A DNA stretch of 21,774 bases from CAZIIK01 sp964539235 (GTDB lineage: Bacteria; Pseudomonadota; Gammaproteobacteria; Francisellales; CACEW01), in NCBI GenBank assembly GCA_964539235.1, contig CAZIIK010000143.1:1-21774 (forward strand), read 5' to 3'. Positions 1-7,785 of this stretch are shown here, one piece after another. The first letter of the stretch is position 1; every line of letters begins with the position of its first letter. The position numbers were made by a program, and so were the translations under genes. The notes beneath the pieces are model-generated. The model saw only the letters and a list, made by a program, of their open reading frames with translations, was not told the origin of the DNA and did no database searches.

Positions 1-521
1 CATTTATCTAAAATCGCCGCTATCTCTTCATCGGATATGCGCCGATCTCGTGCGGCTGGTTCTTTCGGCTTGTCCAGACCGTCCATCGGATTATGCGTCA
101 TCCACTTCCATCTTTTGCGACAAGTCGTGAAAACCGCCGATAATAGGCTCAAGTCTCGATTGACGCTAGAGCCTTTCAAACCGCGTTCCATCTCCGAGTC
201 GATATAGTGCTGAATGTGCATACTATTCAAATCATCCAGCATAAGGTGGGCAAAGCCTTCTTTTTGTATCCGCAATATCCGATTGCGCTCTGCTTTCCAG
301 CCGCGTTTCTTTGGCGTAACATCCTGAACATAGCGATCCAGAGCCTGAAACAGCGTTTTACCACGCACATAGCCTTCATGACCCATATGCAAATCGTCTT
401 CAAGCTGATATGCCCATTTCATGGCTTCAGAGCGCGTTCGAAAGGTCTTTGATTGCGCAAATCCTTTGATACGGACTTGAGCCTCAAAACGACCAGAGGT
501 TTTCTTACGGATATTTGCCAT
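1..521 (-). CDS. Tyrosine recombinase (phage/island integrase), N-terminal part, cut by window edge
   Basis: This is a site-specific integrase that would insert or excise a mobile element. The reading frame is open from ATG at 521 to the window edge (about 173 codons). A GGAAG ribosome site lies just upstream of the ATG. The N-terminus (MANIRKKTSGRFEAQV) has the short beta-rich arm-binding layout of many integrases, with FRTRSEAMKWA following at residues 22-32. Residues about 55-145 resemble the SAM-like core-binding domain, ending in SSVNRDLSLLSAVF and a W-x-W-x-x-x-NPM segment. DRRISDEEIAAIL then begins the linker to the catalytic domain. The catalytic R-H-R-Y residues lie outside the window, so activity cannot be judged. 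The gene lies just past the 3' end of tRNA-Ser and reads away from it, typical of an element integrated into that tRNA. Family assignment is confident; the kind of element is unknown. Confidence 0.85.
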   Translation of the reverse strand, partial: MANIRKKTSGRFEAQVRIKGFAQSKTFRTRSEAMKWAYQLEDDLHMGHEGYVRGKTLFQALDRYVQDVTPKKRGWKAERNRILRIQKEGFAHLMLDDLNSMHIQHYIDSEMERGLKGSSVNRDLSLLSAVFTTCRKRWKWMTHNPMDGLDKPKEPAARDRRISDEEIAAILDK

Positions 522-698
522 TTTTCTTCCACAATTTATCCACACAAACCTACCAGAAAACGTAGAAAAAGGTTAAGAAACCGTTAAAGAGGCAAATAAC
601 AAGACAGATAAAGGCAAGGCGAAATGAAAAATAAGACTGCAAAAACAGCGCAATAGGCGGCTTTTGAAAAATCAACGCGACAATGTCAATGAAATATT
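522..698. other. Spacer between integrase and tRNA-Ser, possible recombinase/DnaA sites
   Basis: This 177-base AT-rich gap separates the integrase start from the CCA end of the tRNA. It holds a perfect DnaA-box word (TTATCCACA, 536-544) and short A-rich direct words such as GTTAAGAAACC and GTTAAAGAGGC near 573-595. Such a region next to an integrase often carries arm-type integrase or excisionase sites, but I cannot prove any here. No gene was recognised. Confidence 0.35.
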
Positions 699-725
699 TG
701 GCGGAGAGACAGGGATTCGAACCCT
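699..725. other. Predicted integration (att) site at the tRNA-Ser 3' end
   Basis: The 3' end of the tRNA (T arm, acceptor strand and CCA) is the usual crossover region for tRNA-targeting integrases, and an integrase gene starts 178 bases beyond it. The exact core cannot be set without the other end of the element, which would carry a second copy of part of this sequence to the left of the window. Confidence 0.4.
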
Positions 726-788
726 GGGTACGTTTGCACGCACAACGGTTTTCGAGACCGCCCCATTCGACCACTCTGGCATCTCTCC
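699..788 (-). tRNA. tRNA-Ser (anticodon CGA), CCA encoded
   Basis: This class II serine tRNA reads UCG codons. On the minus strand the acceptor halves GGAGAGA and TCTCTCC pair, followed by discriminator G and a genome-encoded CCA (699-701). The anticodon stem is GCGGT/ACCGT around the loop CTCGAAA, placing anticodon CGA at 752-754. A long variable arm (GTGCGT-GCAA-ACGTAC) follows, as expected for serine tRNA. The T arm is CAGGG-TTCGAAT-CCCTG. All stems are intact, so the tRNA looks functional. The 3' half is the likely attachment site for the neighbouring integrase. Confidence 0.96.
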
Positions 789-846
789 AATACAGCATTA
801 TCTACACTTAAGCGCGCCAAATACGCAAGGCTTTTTGCGACACCTT

Positions 847-3279
847 CTAGGCTTTGATGATGCGATAATCTGGATCAAACTGTGCTTGGTCAAGTATCTT
901 GAGTGGGATCATTTCGCCTTGAATCAGCGCGCTTAGTGCTTTGTTCTGTGCAATGGGTTCGATATAGCCGAATGCGAGGGATTTTTTGACTCGTGCGCCG
1001 AAACCTCCGCTAGTGGTTAAGCCAACGATGTTATCGCCGTCATAGATAGGCTCGTTGCCCATTGAATCAACCTGTAGAGATTTAGTCATGGCTTGATCAA
1101 GTTCCAGATAGACAAGCATTTGTTTTTTATTTTCTTTTTCAGCGGTTTCTATTGCGCTTTTGCCGCGGAAGTTTGGTTTATTGCGATCCCAAAAGCGCGT
1201 CATTCCTGCTTCGATGAAGGTGACTTCGTTGGTGAGTTCGCTACCATAGGCAGGGAAGGCTTTTTCGAGGCGCAAGCCATTCAGGGCTTTCATGCCAACG
1301 TAATTTAGCTGTTCAGAGGATGCTTTTAGTGCGTCATGTATGGCGGTGATATATTGCGGTTCGGTGTGTATTTCGTAGCCTAATGCGCCAGTGTAAGACA
1401 TACGCACCAACAGGGCAGGGCAGCCCGCAATGGTTGTTAAGCGCGCGCTCATCCAAGGCATTGCTGCGGAGCTAAGGTCTGTTTCGGTGATTTTTCTCAG
1501 TGCTTCGCGTGATTTTGGCCCACTAAGGAGAATGCTGGCGGTTTTTTCTGTGCCGTTTGTGATATTGACCGTGCCAGAGAATTTTGCTGCTGCAAGTTCC
1601 AATAGGTGCATATCGGTGGCTTCGGCGGCAGCACCTGAGAAGATAATAAATTTCTGTTCGGTAAGTCGCGTGATTGTCCATTCCGCGAGAAATGTCCCAT
1701 TGTCATTAAGCGCGTGGCATAAGGCGGCGCGGCCAATTTTGGGCAGACGGGCAGGGGTTAGTTGATCAAGGAAAGCTGCGCTGTCTGCACCAGTGATTTT
1801 GAAGCAAGAGAAGCTGGAGAGGTCAATCAATCCAATGCTGTGTTCAATGGCGGCGGATTCTTTGAGGACTTGGCTGAAATCTTCGTTGCGCTTATAGCCA
1901 AGTGCTTCGGGAGTTTCCGCGCCGCTAAAGTGCAAAGGCCGTTCCCAGCCGTGGGTTTCCGTCATATCCGCGCCGGCTTTGCGTAAAACGCTATCAAGGC
2001 CAGAGACTCGAACAGGGCGACCAGCAGAGCGATGAACATCGGGGTGGTGCATGGTGTACATATTTTCATAGTCATCGATGGACTTTGTGACGGTGTATTC
2101 GCCGATAGCCCAATCGCCAAAACGCCGAGGGTCAAAGGCGGCCATATTGATTTCTGCTTCGCCGTGCATCATCCATTGCGCGAGGTATTTACCAACACCA
2201 GGGCCTTGAGCAATTCCGATACCGCAACCTGTGGCATGCCAGAAATTTTCGAGTCCTGCGGCTGGACCAACAAGGAAATTGCCGTCTGGACTGTGGGTAA
2301 TTGCACCGCAAATGACGCGCTTTAAGCCGACTGAGCCAAACAGCGGCATCCGTTCGATAGCCTGTTCAAGCCAAGGCATAATCCGATCAAGTTCTTCGGG
2401 CAGAAGTTCCATTTCGAAATCCCAATGTGGGTAATTTTTTTCTTGCCAGATGGTTCGCGCGCCTTGGTTTTCGTAAGGTCCAATCAGCAAGCCTTTTTGT
2501 TCCTGTCTAAGATACGCTTTGCACGAAGGGTCACGGATGACAGGAAGTTCTGTGCTGCGTTCCATCAGCTCAGGCACGGCTTCGGTGACGACATATTGAT
2601 GCACCATATTGGTCAAAGGCACACGCTTATCAACCATTTGAGCAACAGCATCGGCGTAGCTTCCTGCGGCATTGACCACATGTTCAGCAAGCACGTTGCC
2701 TTGTTCGGTTTCGACTAGCCAAGCATCACCGTGACGTTTTATCCCCAAGACGCGATTGCGCAAGGACACTGTTGCCCCTAAGGCTTTTGCCCCTGCAATG
2801 AAGCCGTTTGCGCCGCTACTTGGGTCAGTATGTCCGTCACTGAAGGTTTGCGCCCCCATAAGTACCCCATCCAAATTCAGATAAGGATGGACTTTGGCTA
2901 TTTCTTCGGGTGGGATAATTTCAAACTCTGCACCGACAAGACGTGCAATGCCTTGGATATGCTTGAACCACGAGACCTCAGCCTCGCTATAAGCCAAGCG
3001 AACACCGCCACAACCATGCCAGCCAGCCGAATGACCAAGCTCTTCTTTCATGTTCGCATAGGTCTTGATACCATAATCATGGATTTTCATCAGGCTATAG
3101 CTGCCAGCAAAATGCGGACATTGACCAGCGGCGTGCCACGTTGAGCCAGAAGAAATCTCGCCTTTTTCGATGAGAAGGACATCTTTCCAGCCGTCTTTCG
3201 CCAAATGGTACAGTGTCGAAACGCCAAGCATTCCGCCGCCGATAATAACAGCACGATATTGACCAGAAATCTGAGACAT
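847..3279 (-). CDS. GcvT-family FAD-dependent oxidoreductase (dimethylglycine/sarcosine dehydrogenase-like)
   Basis: This 810-residue protein probably oxidatively demethylates an N-methylated glycine such as dimethylglycine or sarcosine, passing the one-carbon unit to folate. Residues about 8-370 form a DAO-type FAD domain with the dinucleotide motif GGGMLG near residue 15. STWHAAG follows at 47-53, whose histidine (H49) matches the residue that carries covalent FAD in mitochondrial dimethylglycine dehydrogenase. A short FAO_M-like segment follows (about 372-430), then a GcvT folate-binding domain (about 430-690) and a GcvT C-terminal domain to about 800. Length is normal for the family. The start is supported by AAAGGAG nine bases upstream, inside the end of zapE, so the two genes are probably co-transcribed. 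The exact substrate cannot be assigned from sequence; sarcosine or a related methylamine is possible. Confidence 0.88.
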   Translation of the reverse strand: MSQISGQYRAVIIGGGMLGVSTLYHLAKDGWKDVLLIEKGEISSGSTWHAAGQCPHFAGSYSLMKIHDYGIKTYANMKEELGHSAGWHGCGGVRLAYSEAEVSWFKHIQGIARLVGAEFEIIPPEEIAKVHPYLNLDGVLMGAQTFSDGHTDPSSGANGFIAGAKALGATVSLRNRVLGIKRHGDAWLVETEQGNVLAEHVVNAAGSYADAVAQMVDKRVPLTNMVHQYVVTEAVPELMERSTELPVIRDPSCKAYLRQEQKGLLIGPYENQGARTIWQEKNYPHWDFEMELLPEELDRIMPWLEQAIERMPLFGSVGLKRVICGAITHSPDGNFLVGPAAGLENFWHATGCGIGIAQGPGVGKYLAQWMMHGEAEINMAAFDPRRFGDWAIGEYTVTKSIDDYENMYTMHHPDVHRSAGRPVRVSGLDSVLRKAGADMTETHGWERPLHFSGAETPEALGYKRNEDFSQVLKESAAIEHSIGLIDLSSFSCFKITGADSAAFLDQLTPARLPKIGRAALCHALNDNGTFLAEWTITRLTEQKFIIFSGAAAEATDMHLLELAAAKFSGTVNITNGTEKTASILLSGPKSREALRKITETDLSSAAMPWMSARLTTIAGCPALLVRMSYTGALGYEIHTEPQYITAIHDALKASSEQLNYVGMKALNGLRLEKAFPAYGSELTNEVTFIEAGMTRFWDRNKPNFRGKSAIETAEKENKKQMLVYLELDQAMTKSLQVDSMGNEPIYDGDNIVGLTTSGGFGARVKKSLAFGYIEPIAQNKALSALIQGEMIPLKILDQAQFDPDYRIIKA

Positions 3280-3282
3280 GAT

Positions 3283-4380
3283 TTAAGCTCCTTTACACTG
3301 AATATATTCAGAGGTTTGCATTTCATTCAGGCGTGACAGACAGCGTTGAAATTCAAAGTCCAGCTTGCCTTTGGTGTATAGTTGTTCAAGCGGCATCATC
3401 AAGTCAAGAAAAAGCTGGCAACGAGCCTCATAAAGGCAATCGATGAGATGCAAAAAGCGTCTAGCGATACTGTCGTTGTCCGATCCTGATAGGGCAGGGA
3501 CGAAATCCAGAAACAGTATGTTTGTTTGGGCTGCCAGTTCCAGATAATCTGCCGTGCCTAAGTCCGCCCGACAAAGCGCATCAAAAGACGTGCGGACAAG
3601 GCCGCGATAGTGATTTTCAAGAATATTTTTTCTGCCATAAACTTCTAATATTAAAGTATTTTTCTCTAGGTGAGCGATAAGAGTCTTATAAGCCTTTTCG
3701 TAGTCCTTATGCCGCTCTGGTGTGAAATAGCGCGGTAGATTATTTAAGGAAATCTGTCGATAGTCTTGAGGGCTATCAAGGTGGTGTTCGGACATGTTTT
3801 GATGAAAAAGGCGAAGAAAAGGCACGAATTGCGCGCGCTGTAGGCCGTTTTTATACAGATTATCTATCGGGATATTTGACGTTGCCACCACGATGACTCC
3901 GTCGGCGAACAGCAATGTAAACAGCCGCCCAAGGATCATGGCATCGGTAATATCTTGAACAAAGAACTCATCGAAACAGAGCAGGCGGTTTTTCTGGCGA
4001 ATTTCTTTGGCAATCTGGACTAAAGGATCACGAAGCTGTGACTGGCGATAGTGATCAAGCCGATTATGCACCTCGTGCATGAAGGCATGAAAATGTACGC
4101 GCCTAGTAGAGATTTTTTCTGAGATAGCCGTGGCAAAACAGTCCATCAGCAAAGATTTTCCGCGTCCAACGCCGCCGTAAATATACAGACCTTTCGGGCT
4201 TTCTATTTGATTTTTCAGTATTTTTGCTAAAAACCCTGATTTTTTCGTATGACTAAGCAGGCGCGTTTCTAAATCGGCAAGTGCGGCAATGGCTTGAGCC
4301 TGAGCAGGATCATGTTGGAGTTCTCCGCTGGTGATTTTGCTCTCGTAGGCTGTTGCCACCAGCGTCATTTTATGCGGCAT
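3283..4380 (-). CDS. zapE: Cell division protein ZapE, AFG1-like ATPase
   Basis: This P-loop ATPase belongs to the AFG1/LACE1 family; in E. coli ZapE acts on the Z-ring, and the mitochondrial relatives help in protein quality control. Walker A is GGVGRGKS (residues 69-76). Walker B is LLCFDEF (133-139), followed by the family's FVQDITDAMIL, and ATSN (166-169) is the sensor segment. At 365 residues the length is normal. The first ATG (4380) overlaps the end of accA by 11 bases. A second ATG at 4368, starting MTLVATAYESK, would leave one base between the genes. Neither has a clear ribosome site, so coupled translation from accA is likely and the start is uncertain by four residues. Confidence 0.9.
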   Translation of the reverse strand: MPHKMTLVATAYESKITSGELQHDPAQAQAIAALADLETRLLSHTKKSGFLAKILKNQIESPKGLYIYGGVGRGKSLLMDCFATAISEKISTRRVHFHAFMHEVHNRLDHYRQSQLRDPLVQIAKEIRQKNRLLCFDEFFVQDITDAMILGRLFTLLFADGVIVVATSNIPIDNLYKNGLQRAQFVPFLRLFHQNMSEHHLDSPQDYRQISLNNLPRYFTPERHKDYEKAYKTLIAHLEKNTLILEVYGRKNILENHYRGLVRTSFDALCRADLGTADYLELAAQTNILFLDFVPALSGSDNDSIARRFLHLIDCLYEARCQLFLDLMMPLEQLYTKGKLDFEFQRCLSRLNEMQTSEYIQCKGA

Positions 4381-5317
4381 GGAGTTTCAAGTAACGCTGC
4401 CAACGAGACGCAATTAAATCTTCGCTAGAAAGGCTGGCAAGGTCATTCAAATGCTTTTCGATTGCATCCCCAACCCGTGCATAAGTGGTGGGATGGTCAC
4501 GGTGCGCCGCGCCAGTAGGTTCTGGAATGACCTCATCAGCAATTTTGAGTTCTTCCAGTGATTGCGCGGTGACCTGTAGCGACTTTGCCGCCACTTCACG
4601 ATGCGAGGCATCACGCCAAAGAATCGATGCACAACCTTCGGGCGAGATCACCGAATAGACCGCATGTTCTAGCATCAATAGTCTGTCTGCGGCGGCGATA
4701 GCCATCGCGCCGCCAGAGCCACCTTCGCCAGTGATTACCGAAACAAAAGGCGAGGGAACGCGAATGCAGGCTTGTATAGAACGGGCAATGGCTTCGGCTT
4801 GACCGCGTGCTTCGGCATCAAGGCCAGGATACGCACCAGCAGTATCAATAAAAGAAATCACTGGCAGATGAAATTTTCCAGCAAGGTCAATCAAGCGGCG
4901 TGCCTTGCGAAAGCCTTCAGGGCGTGGCATGCCAAAATTGTGTTTGATGCGCCCCCGTGTGTCGCGGCCTTTTTCGTGACCGATGACCATGCAGGGCTTG
5001 TCTTTGAAATATCCCATGCCGCCAACAATCGCGCAATCTTCGGCAAAGGCACGATCACCAGCCAAAGGTTGATAGTCCGTGATCAGATGATCAATATAGT
5101 CCTGAGCATGAGGCCGCGCTTCATGGCGTGAAACCTCGACCTTTTGCCACGGGGTGAGTTTTTGATAGACGCTTTTTAGTCCAGATTCGACTTTGACGCT
5201 AAGTTTCTCTATTTCTTCGGCAACGTCAATATCGCCGTCAGAGGCCGTAAGACGCAATTCGCGAATACGGGCTTCAAGAGTGTTGACGTTGGCTTCAAAT
5301 TCGAGTTTCTGGCTCAT
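4370..5317 (-). CDS. accA: Acetyl-CoA carboxylase carboxyltransferase subunit alpha
   Basis: AccA pairs with AccD to move the carboxyl group from biotin to acetyl-CoA, making malonyl-CoA for fatty acid synthesis. The 315-residue length is typical. The N-terminal coiled segment (residues 1-55) precedes the crotonase-like fold. Key stretches are IVGGMGYF, NFGMPRPEGFRKA, FIDTAGAYPG (156-165), GEGGSGGA (197-204) and VISPEGCASILW. The residues KLTPWQK and LMLEHAVYSVISPEG look more like alphaproteobacterial AccA than gammaproteobacterial. AGAGG lies six bases before the ATG. It heads the minus-strand run accA-zapE-oxidoreductase and is divergent from ilvD. Confidence 0.95.
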   Translation of the reverse strand: MSQKLEFEANVNTLEARIRELRLTASDGDIDVAEEIEKLSVKVESGLKSVYQKLTPWQKVEVSRHEARPHAQDYIDHLITDYQPLAGDRAFAEDCAIVGGMGYFKDKPCMVIGHEKGRDTRGRIKHNFGMPRPEGFRKARRLIDLAGKFHLPVISFIDTAGAYPGLDAEARGQAEAIARSIQACIRVPSPFVSVITGEGGSGGAMAIAAADRLLMLEHAVYSVISPEGCASILWRDASHREVAAKSLQVTAQSLEELKIADEVIPEPTGAAHRDHPTTYARVGDAIEKHLNDLASLSSEDLIASRWQRYLKLHAA

Positions 5318-5374
5318 GGGGTGCCTCTGTAGTAAAAATCTGCTTCCTGCTACAAATAACAGTTAAGACGCTTG

Positions 5375-5403
5375 CTGACAAGCACCAGAGAAGTCTGTAT
5401 GCT
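5375..5403 (+). promoter_or_regulatory. Candidate sigma70 promoter for ilvD
   Basis: CTGACA (5375-5380, five of six matches to the -35 consensus) is followed after 17 bases by TATGCT (5398-5403, four of six to -10). It lies about 40 bases ahead of the ilvD ATG chosen here, in the accA-ilvD divergent gap, and overlaps a short inverted repeat GCTTG-CTGA-CAAGC. Transcription from here would exclude start codons earlier than 5441. Confidence 0.4.
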
Positions 5404-5440
5404 AGGAATAGTTTCGATGAATTTGAAGAGAGCTAAAAAA

Positions 5441-7153
5441 ATGATTGATAAGTCACGTTTACCTTCGCGTCATGTGAGTGTTGGCCCTGCAAGCGCGCCG
5501 CATCGTTCGTATTACTATGATATGAGCATGACGAAAGAAGAAATTGCCCAGCCCTTTGTCGGGGTTGCGACCTGCTGGAACGAAGCCGCACCGTGCAATA
5601 TTACGTTGGCACGTCAAGCGCAATCAGTGAAAAAAGGCGTAGCAGAAAATGGCGGAACGCCGCGTGAGTTCACCACAATCACCGTAACAGACGGTATTGC
5701 TATGGGTCACGAAGGCATGAAATCTTCGCTGGTGAGCCGCGAAGTCATCACTGATTCGGTGGAACTCACGATTCGCGGTCATTCTTATGATGCTATGGTA
5801 TGCTTGGCTGGCTGTGATAAATCTTTACCAGCCATGATGATGGCGCAACTTCGTTTGAATATCCCTTCGGTGTTTATGTATGGCGGCTCTATCCTACCAG
5901 GTAAGCTTGAAGGCAAAGATATTACCGTACAGGATGTTTTTGAAGCAGTGGGCGCACATGCAGCAGGGAAAATCACGGATGATCGCTTAGATAAAATCGA
6001 AGGCTGTGCTTGCCCTGGCGGTGGGTCTTGTGGCGGGCAATTTACTGCAAATACAATGGCTTGCGTTTCTGAGGCCATTGGTCTTGCCTTGCCCGGTTCA
6101 GCAGGTGCGCCAGCGGTCTATGAATCGCGAGATGATTATGCCATTCAAAGCGGCGCGGCGGTGATGGAGTTGGTGAAAAGAAACTTGCGTCCCCGTGATA
6201 TTGCCACCCGTGAAGCCTTTATCAACGCCGCCCGAGTCGTTGCGGCTTCTGGTGGCTCAACCAATGCCGCGCTGCATTTACCGGCTATGGCAAGCGAGGC
6301 TGGTATTGATTTTGATTTACATGATGTTGCGGATATTTTCAAAGACACGCCGTATATCGCCGATTTGAAACCCGGTGGGCAGTATGTCGCGAAAGACCTT
6401 TATGATATTGGCGGTATCGAAGTCATCATGCGCGCGCTTTTAGATGGTGGGTATTTGAACGGCGATTGCATTACCGTCACAGGAAAAACCATCGGTGAAA
6501 ATCTTGAACGGGTGAAATTCCCCACGGATCAAAATGTGGTGCGTCCGGTATCGAACCCGATTACCCCAACTGGTGGAGTCGTGGGTTTGCGCGGCTCTCT
6601 TGCACCTGAAGGGGCGATTGTGAAGGTTGCAGGAATGAAGAACCGCCAATTTGAAGGGGTTGCACGAGTCTTTGAATGTGAAGAAGATTGCTTTGCTGCT
6701 GTCACCGCCAAAGATTATAAGGCTGGTCAAGTTCTGGTTATCCGTAACGAAGGCCCAAAAGGCGGCCCGGGAATGCGTGAGATGCTTTCGACCACCGCCG
6801 CGATTTACGGGCAGGGAATGGGTGACGATGTTGCGCTGATCACTGATGGGCGTTTTTCTGGTGCAACCCGTGGTTTTTGTGTTGGTCACGTTGGCCCAGA
6901 AGCAGCGGTAGGCGGCCCGATTGGTCTTTTGCGTGACGGAGATATTATTCGTATTGATGCTGATGCTGGCACGATTGACGTAGATTTAAGCGAAGAAGAA
7001 CTAGAAGCGCGCCGAAAAGATTGGCAACCACGGGAGGCCAGCTTTGGCTCTGGCACAATCTGGCGTTACGGGCAAAATGTTGGCTCTGCTGAAAAAGGCG
7101 CGATTACGCATCCAGGGGCGAAAGCTGAAAAATCTTGTTATGCGGATGTATAG
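5441..7153 (+). CDS. ilvD: Dihydroxy-acid dehydratase
   Basis: This enzyme dehydrates 2,3-dihydroxy-isovalerate and its methylvalerate analogue to the 2-keto acids of valine and isoleucine synthesis. It needs an iron-sulfur cluster. The 570-residue protein has the ILVD/EDD family motifs: TCWNEAAPCN (44-53), TDGIAMGHEGM (83-93), CLAGCDKS (121-128) and CACPGGGSCGG (189-199). Cysteines 52, 125 and 197 correspond to the cluster ligands. TDGRFSG is present in the C-terminal half. The open frame extends further upstream, but ATG 5441 gives the normal N-terminus (MIDKSRLPSRHV) and follows a GAAGAGAG ribosome site. The next gene starts three bases after its stop. Confidence 0.95.
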   Translation: MIDKSRLPSRHVSVGPASAPHRSYYYDMSMTKEEIAQPFVGVATCWNEAAPCNITLARQAQSVKKGVAENGGTPREFTTITVTDGIAMGHEGMKSSLVSREVITDSVELTIRGHSYDAMVCLAGCDKSLPAMMMAQLRLNIPSVFMYGGSILPGKLEGKDITVQDVFEAVGAHAAGKITDDRLDKIEGCACPGGGSCGGQFTANTMACVSEAIGLALPGSAGAPAVYESRDDYAIQSGAAVMELVKRNLRPRDIATREAFINAARVVAASGGSTNAALHLPAMASEAGIDFDLHDVADIFKDTPYIADLKPGGQYVAKDLYDIGGIEVIMRALLDGGYLNGDCITVTGKTIGENLERVKFPTDQNVVRPVSNPITPTGGVVGLRGSLAPEGAIVKVAGMKNRQFEGVARVFECEEDCFAAVTAKDYKAGQVLVIRNEGPKGGPGMREMLSTTAAIYGQGMGDDVALITDGRFSGATRGFCVGHVGPEAAVGGPIGLLRDGDIIRIDADAGTIDVDLSEEELEARRKDWQPREASFGSGTIWRYGQNVGSAEKGAITHPGAKAEKSCYADV

Positions 7154-7156
7154 AAG

Positions 7157-7528
7157 ATGGGGAAAATCCGATCGTATTTCTCTGGATTGTCTTGGGGTAT
7201 AGACGAAGAACTTTCAAGTTTTTGGACTTTTTTCGCGGTTCTTACCTTAGGGGCGGTTTTCTATAGTGGCTTGCTGTTGAATATCCTCGATCGACAAGAG
7301 CTCGCCAGAAGTTTGCAGTCTCAGTTGGATATTTTACAAAATGAACAGGATGCCCTGAAACAAGACATCAAGGAATTAAGCCGTTTGAATACCGCCTTGC
7401 TGCCTTCGTCACACACGATAGAAGACGGCTTAGATTGGGAGACTCTAAGATATTTAAGCTTCTCACGCTTTGATTTGATTGCTGAAAACGAAGGCATAAT
7501 TTACTTTAAGGAAGAAGATACACTTTGA
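7157..7528 (+). CDS. Small single-pass membrane protein with coiled coil, unknown function
   Basis: I do not recognise this 123-residue protein. Residues about 21-45 form one hydrophobic segment (FWTFFAVLTLGAVFYSGLLL). Residues about 48-82 are charged and leucine-spaced (LARSLQSQLDILQ, then ALKQDIKELSRLN), as in a coiled coil. A short acidic C-terminal part follows. The layout, a membrane anchor plus coiled coil, resembles FtsB/FtsL-like or other scaffold proteins in shape only. It starts three bases after ilvD and its TGA overlaps the TTG start of xseB, so it is tightly built into the operon. That spacing and the intact frame support a real gene. Confidence 0.7.
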   Translation: MGKIRSYFSGLSWGIDEELSSFWTFFAVLTLGAVFYSGLLLNILDRQELARSLQSQLDILQNEQDALKQDIKELSRLNTALLPSSHTIEDGLDWETLRYLSFSRFDLIAENEGIIYFKEEDTL

Positions 7529-7785
7529 CTGAAAAAAACACAGACATCGCCGCAATGAGCTTTGAAGCTGGAATGGCGGAACTTGAAACATTGGTCACAC
7601 GCCTAGAGGCGCGGGATATTGGCCTTGAGGAATCACTCGAAGCCTTTGAGCGCGGACACGCCTTGCAGGTGCATTTGAACGACAAGCTGAAAGCCACGGA
7701 GCTGAGAATCGAAAAAATCAGCGCACGGCCACAGCCAAGCGCACCAGCACGCACAGAACAGGCTTCGGATGAACTGCCCTTCTGA
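7525..7785 (+). CDS. xseB: Exodeoxyribonuclease VII small subunit
   Basis: XseB binds XseA to form exonuclease VII, which degrades single-stranded DNA to oligonucleotides. The 86-residue protein matches the family: SFEAGMAELETLVTRLE at residues 12-28, then GLEESLEAFERGHAL, then a helix ending in TELRIEKI. A short Pro/Ala-rich tail follows. The start is TTG (7525), overlapping the previous stop as TTGA; AAGGAAG lies about ten bases upstream. The 3' end overlaps ispA by 17 bases. xseB-ispA-dxs is a common order in proteobacteria. The sequence looks alphaproteobacterial to me. Confidence 0.9.
   Translation: MTEKNTDIAAMSFEAGMAELETLVTRLEARDIGLEESLEAFERGHALQVHLNDKLKATELRIEKISARPQPSAPARTEQASDELPF

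Noticed and set aside
207..452. Plus-strand open frame opposite the integrase
   Set aside because: It is a shadow of the integrase; the opposite strand shows clear domain homology and a ribosome site.
814..842. Short inverted repeat CGCAA/TTGCG after the oxidoreductase gene as a terminator
   Set aside because: The stem has only five pairs with no clear T tract, so it is too weak to call.
5372..5440. Upstream TTG start for ilvD
   Set aside because: The extension does not match the family, overlaps the predicted promoter, and the ATG at 5441 has a ribosome site and the usual N-terminus.
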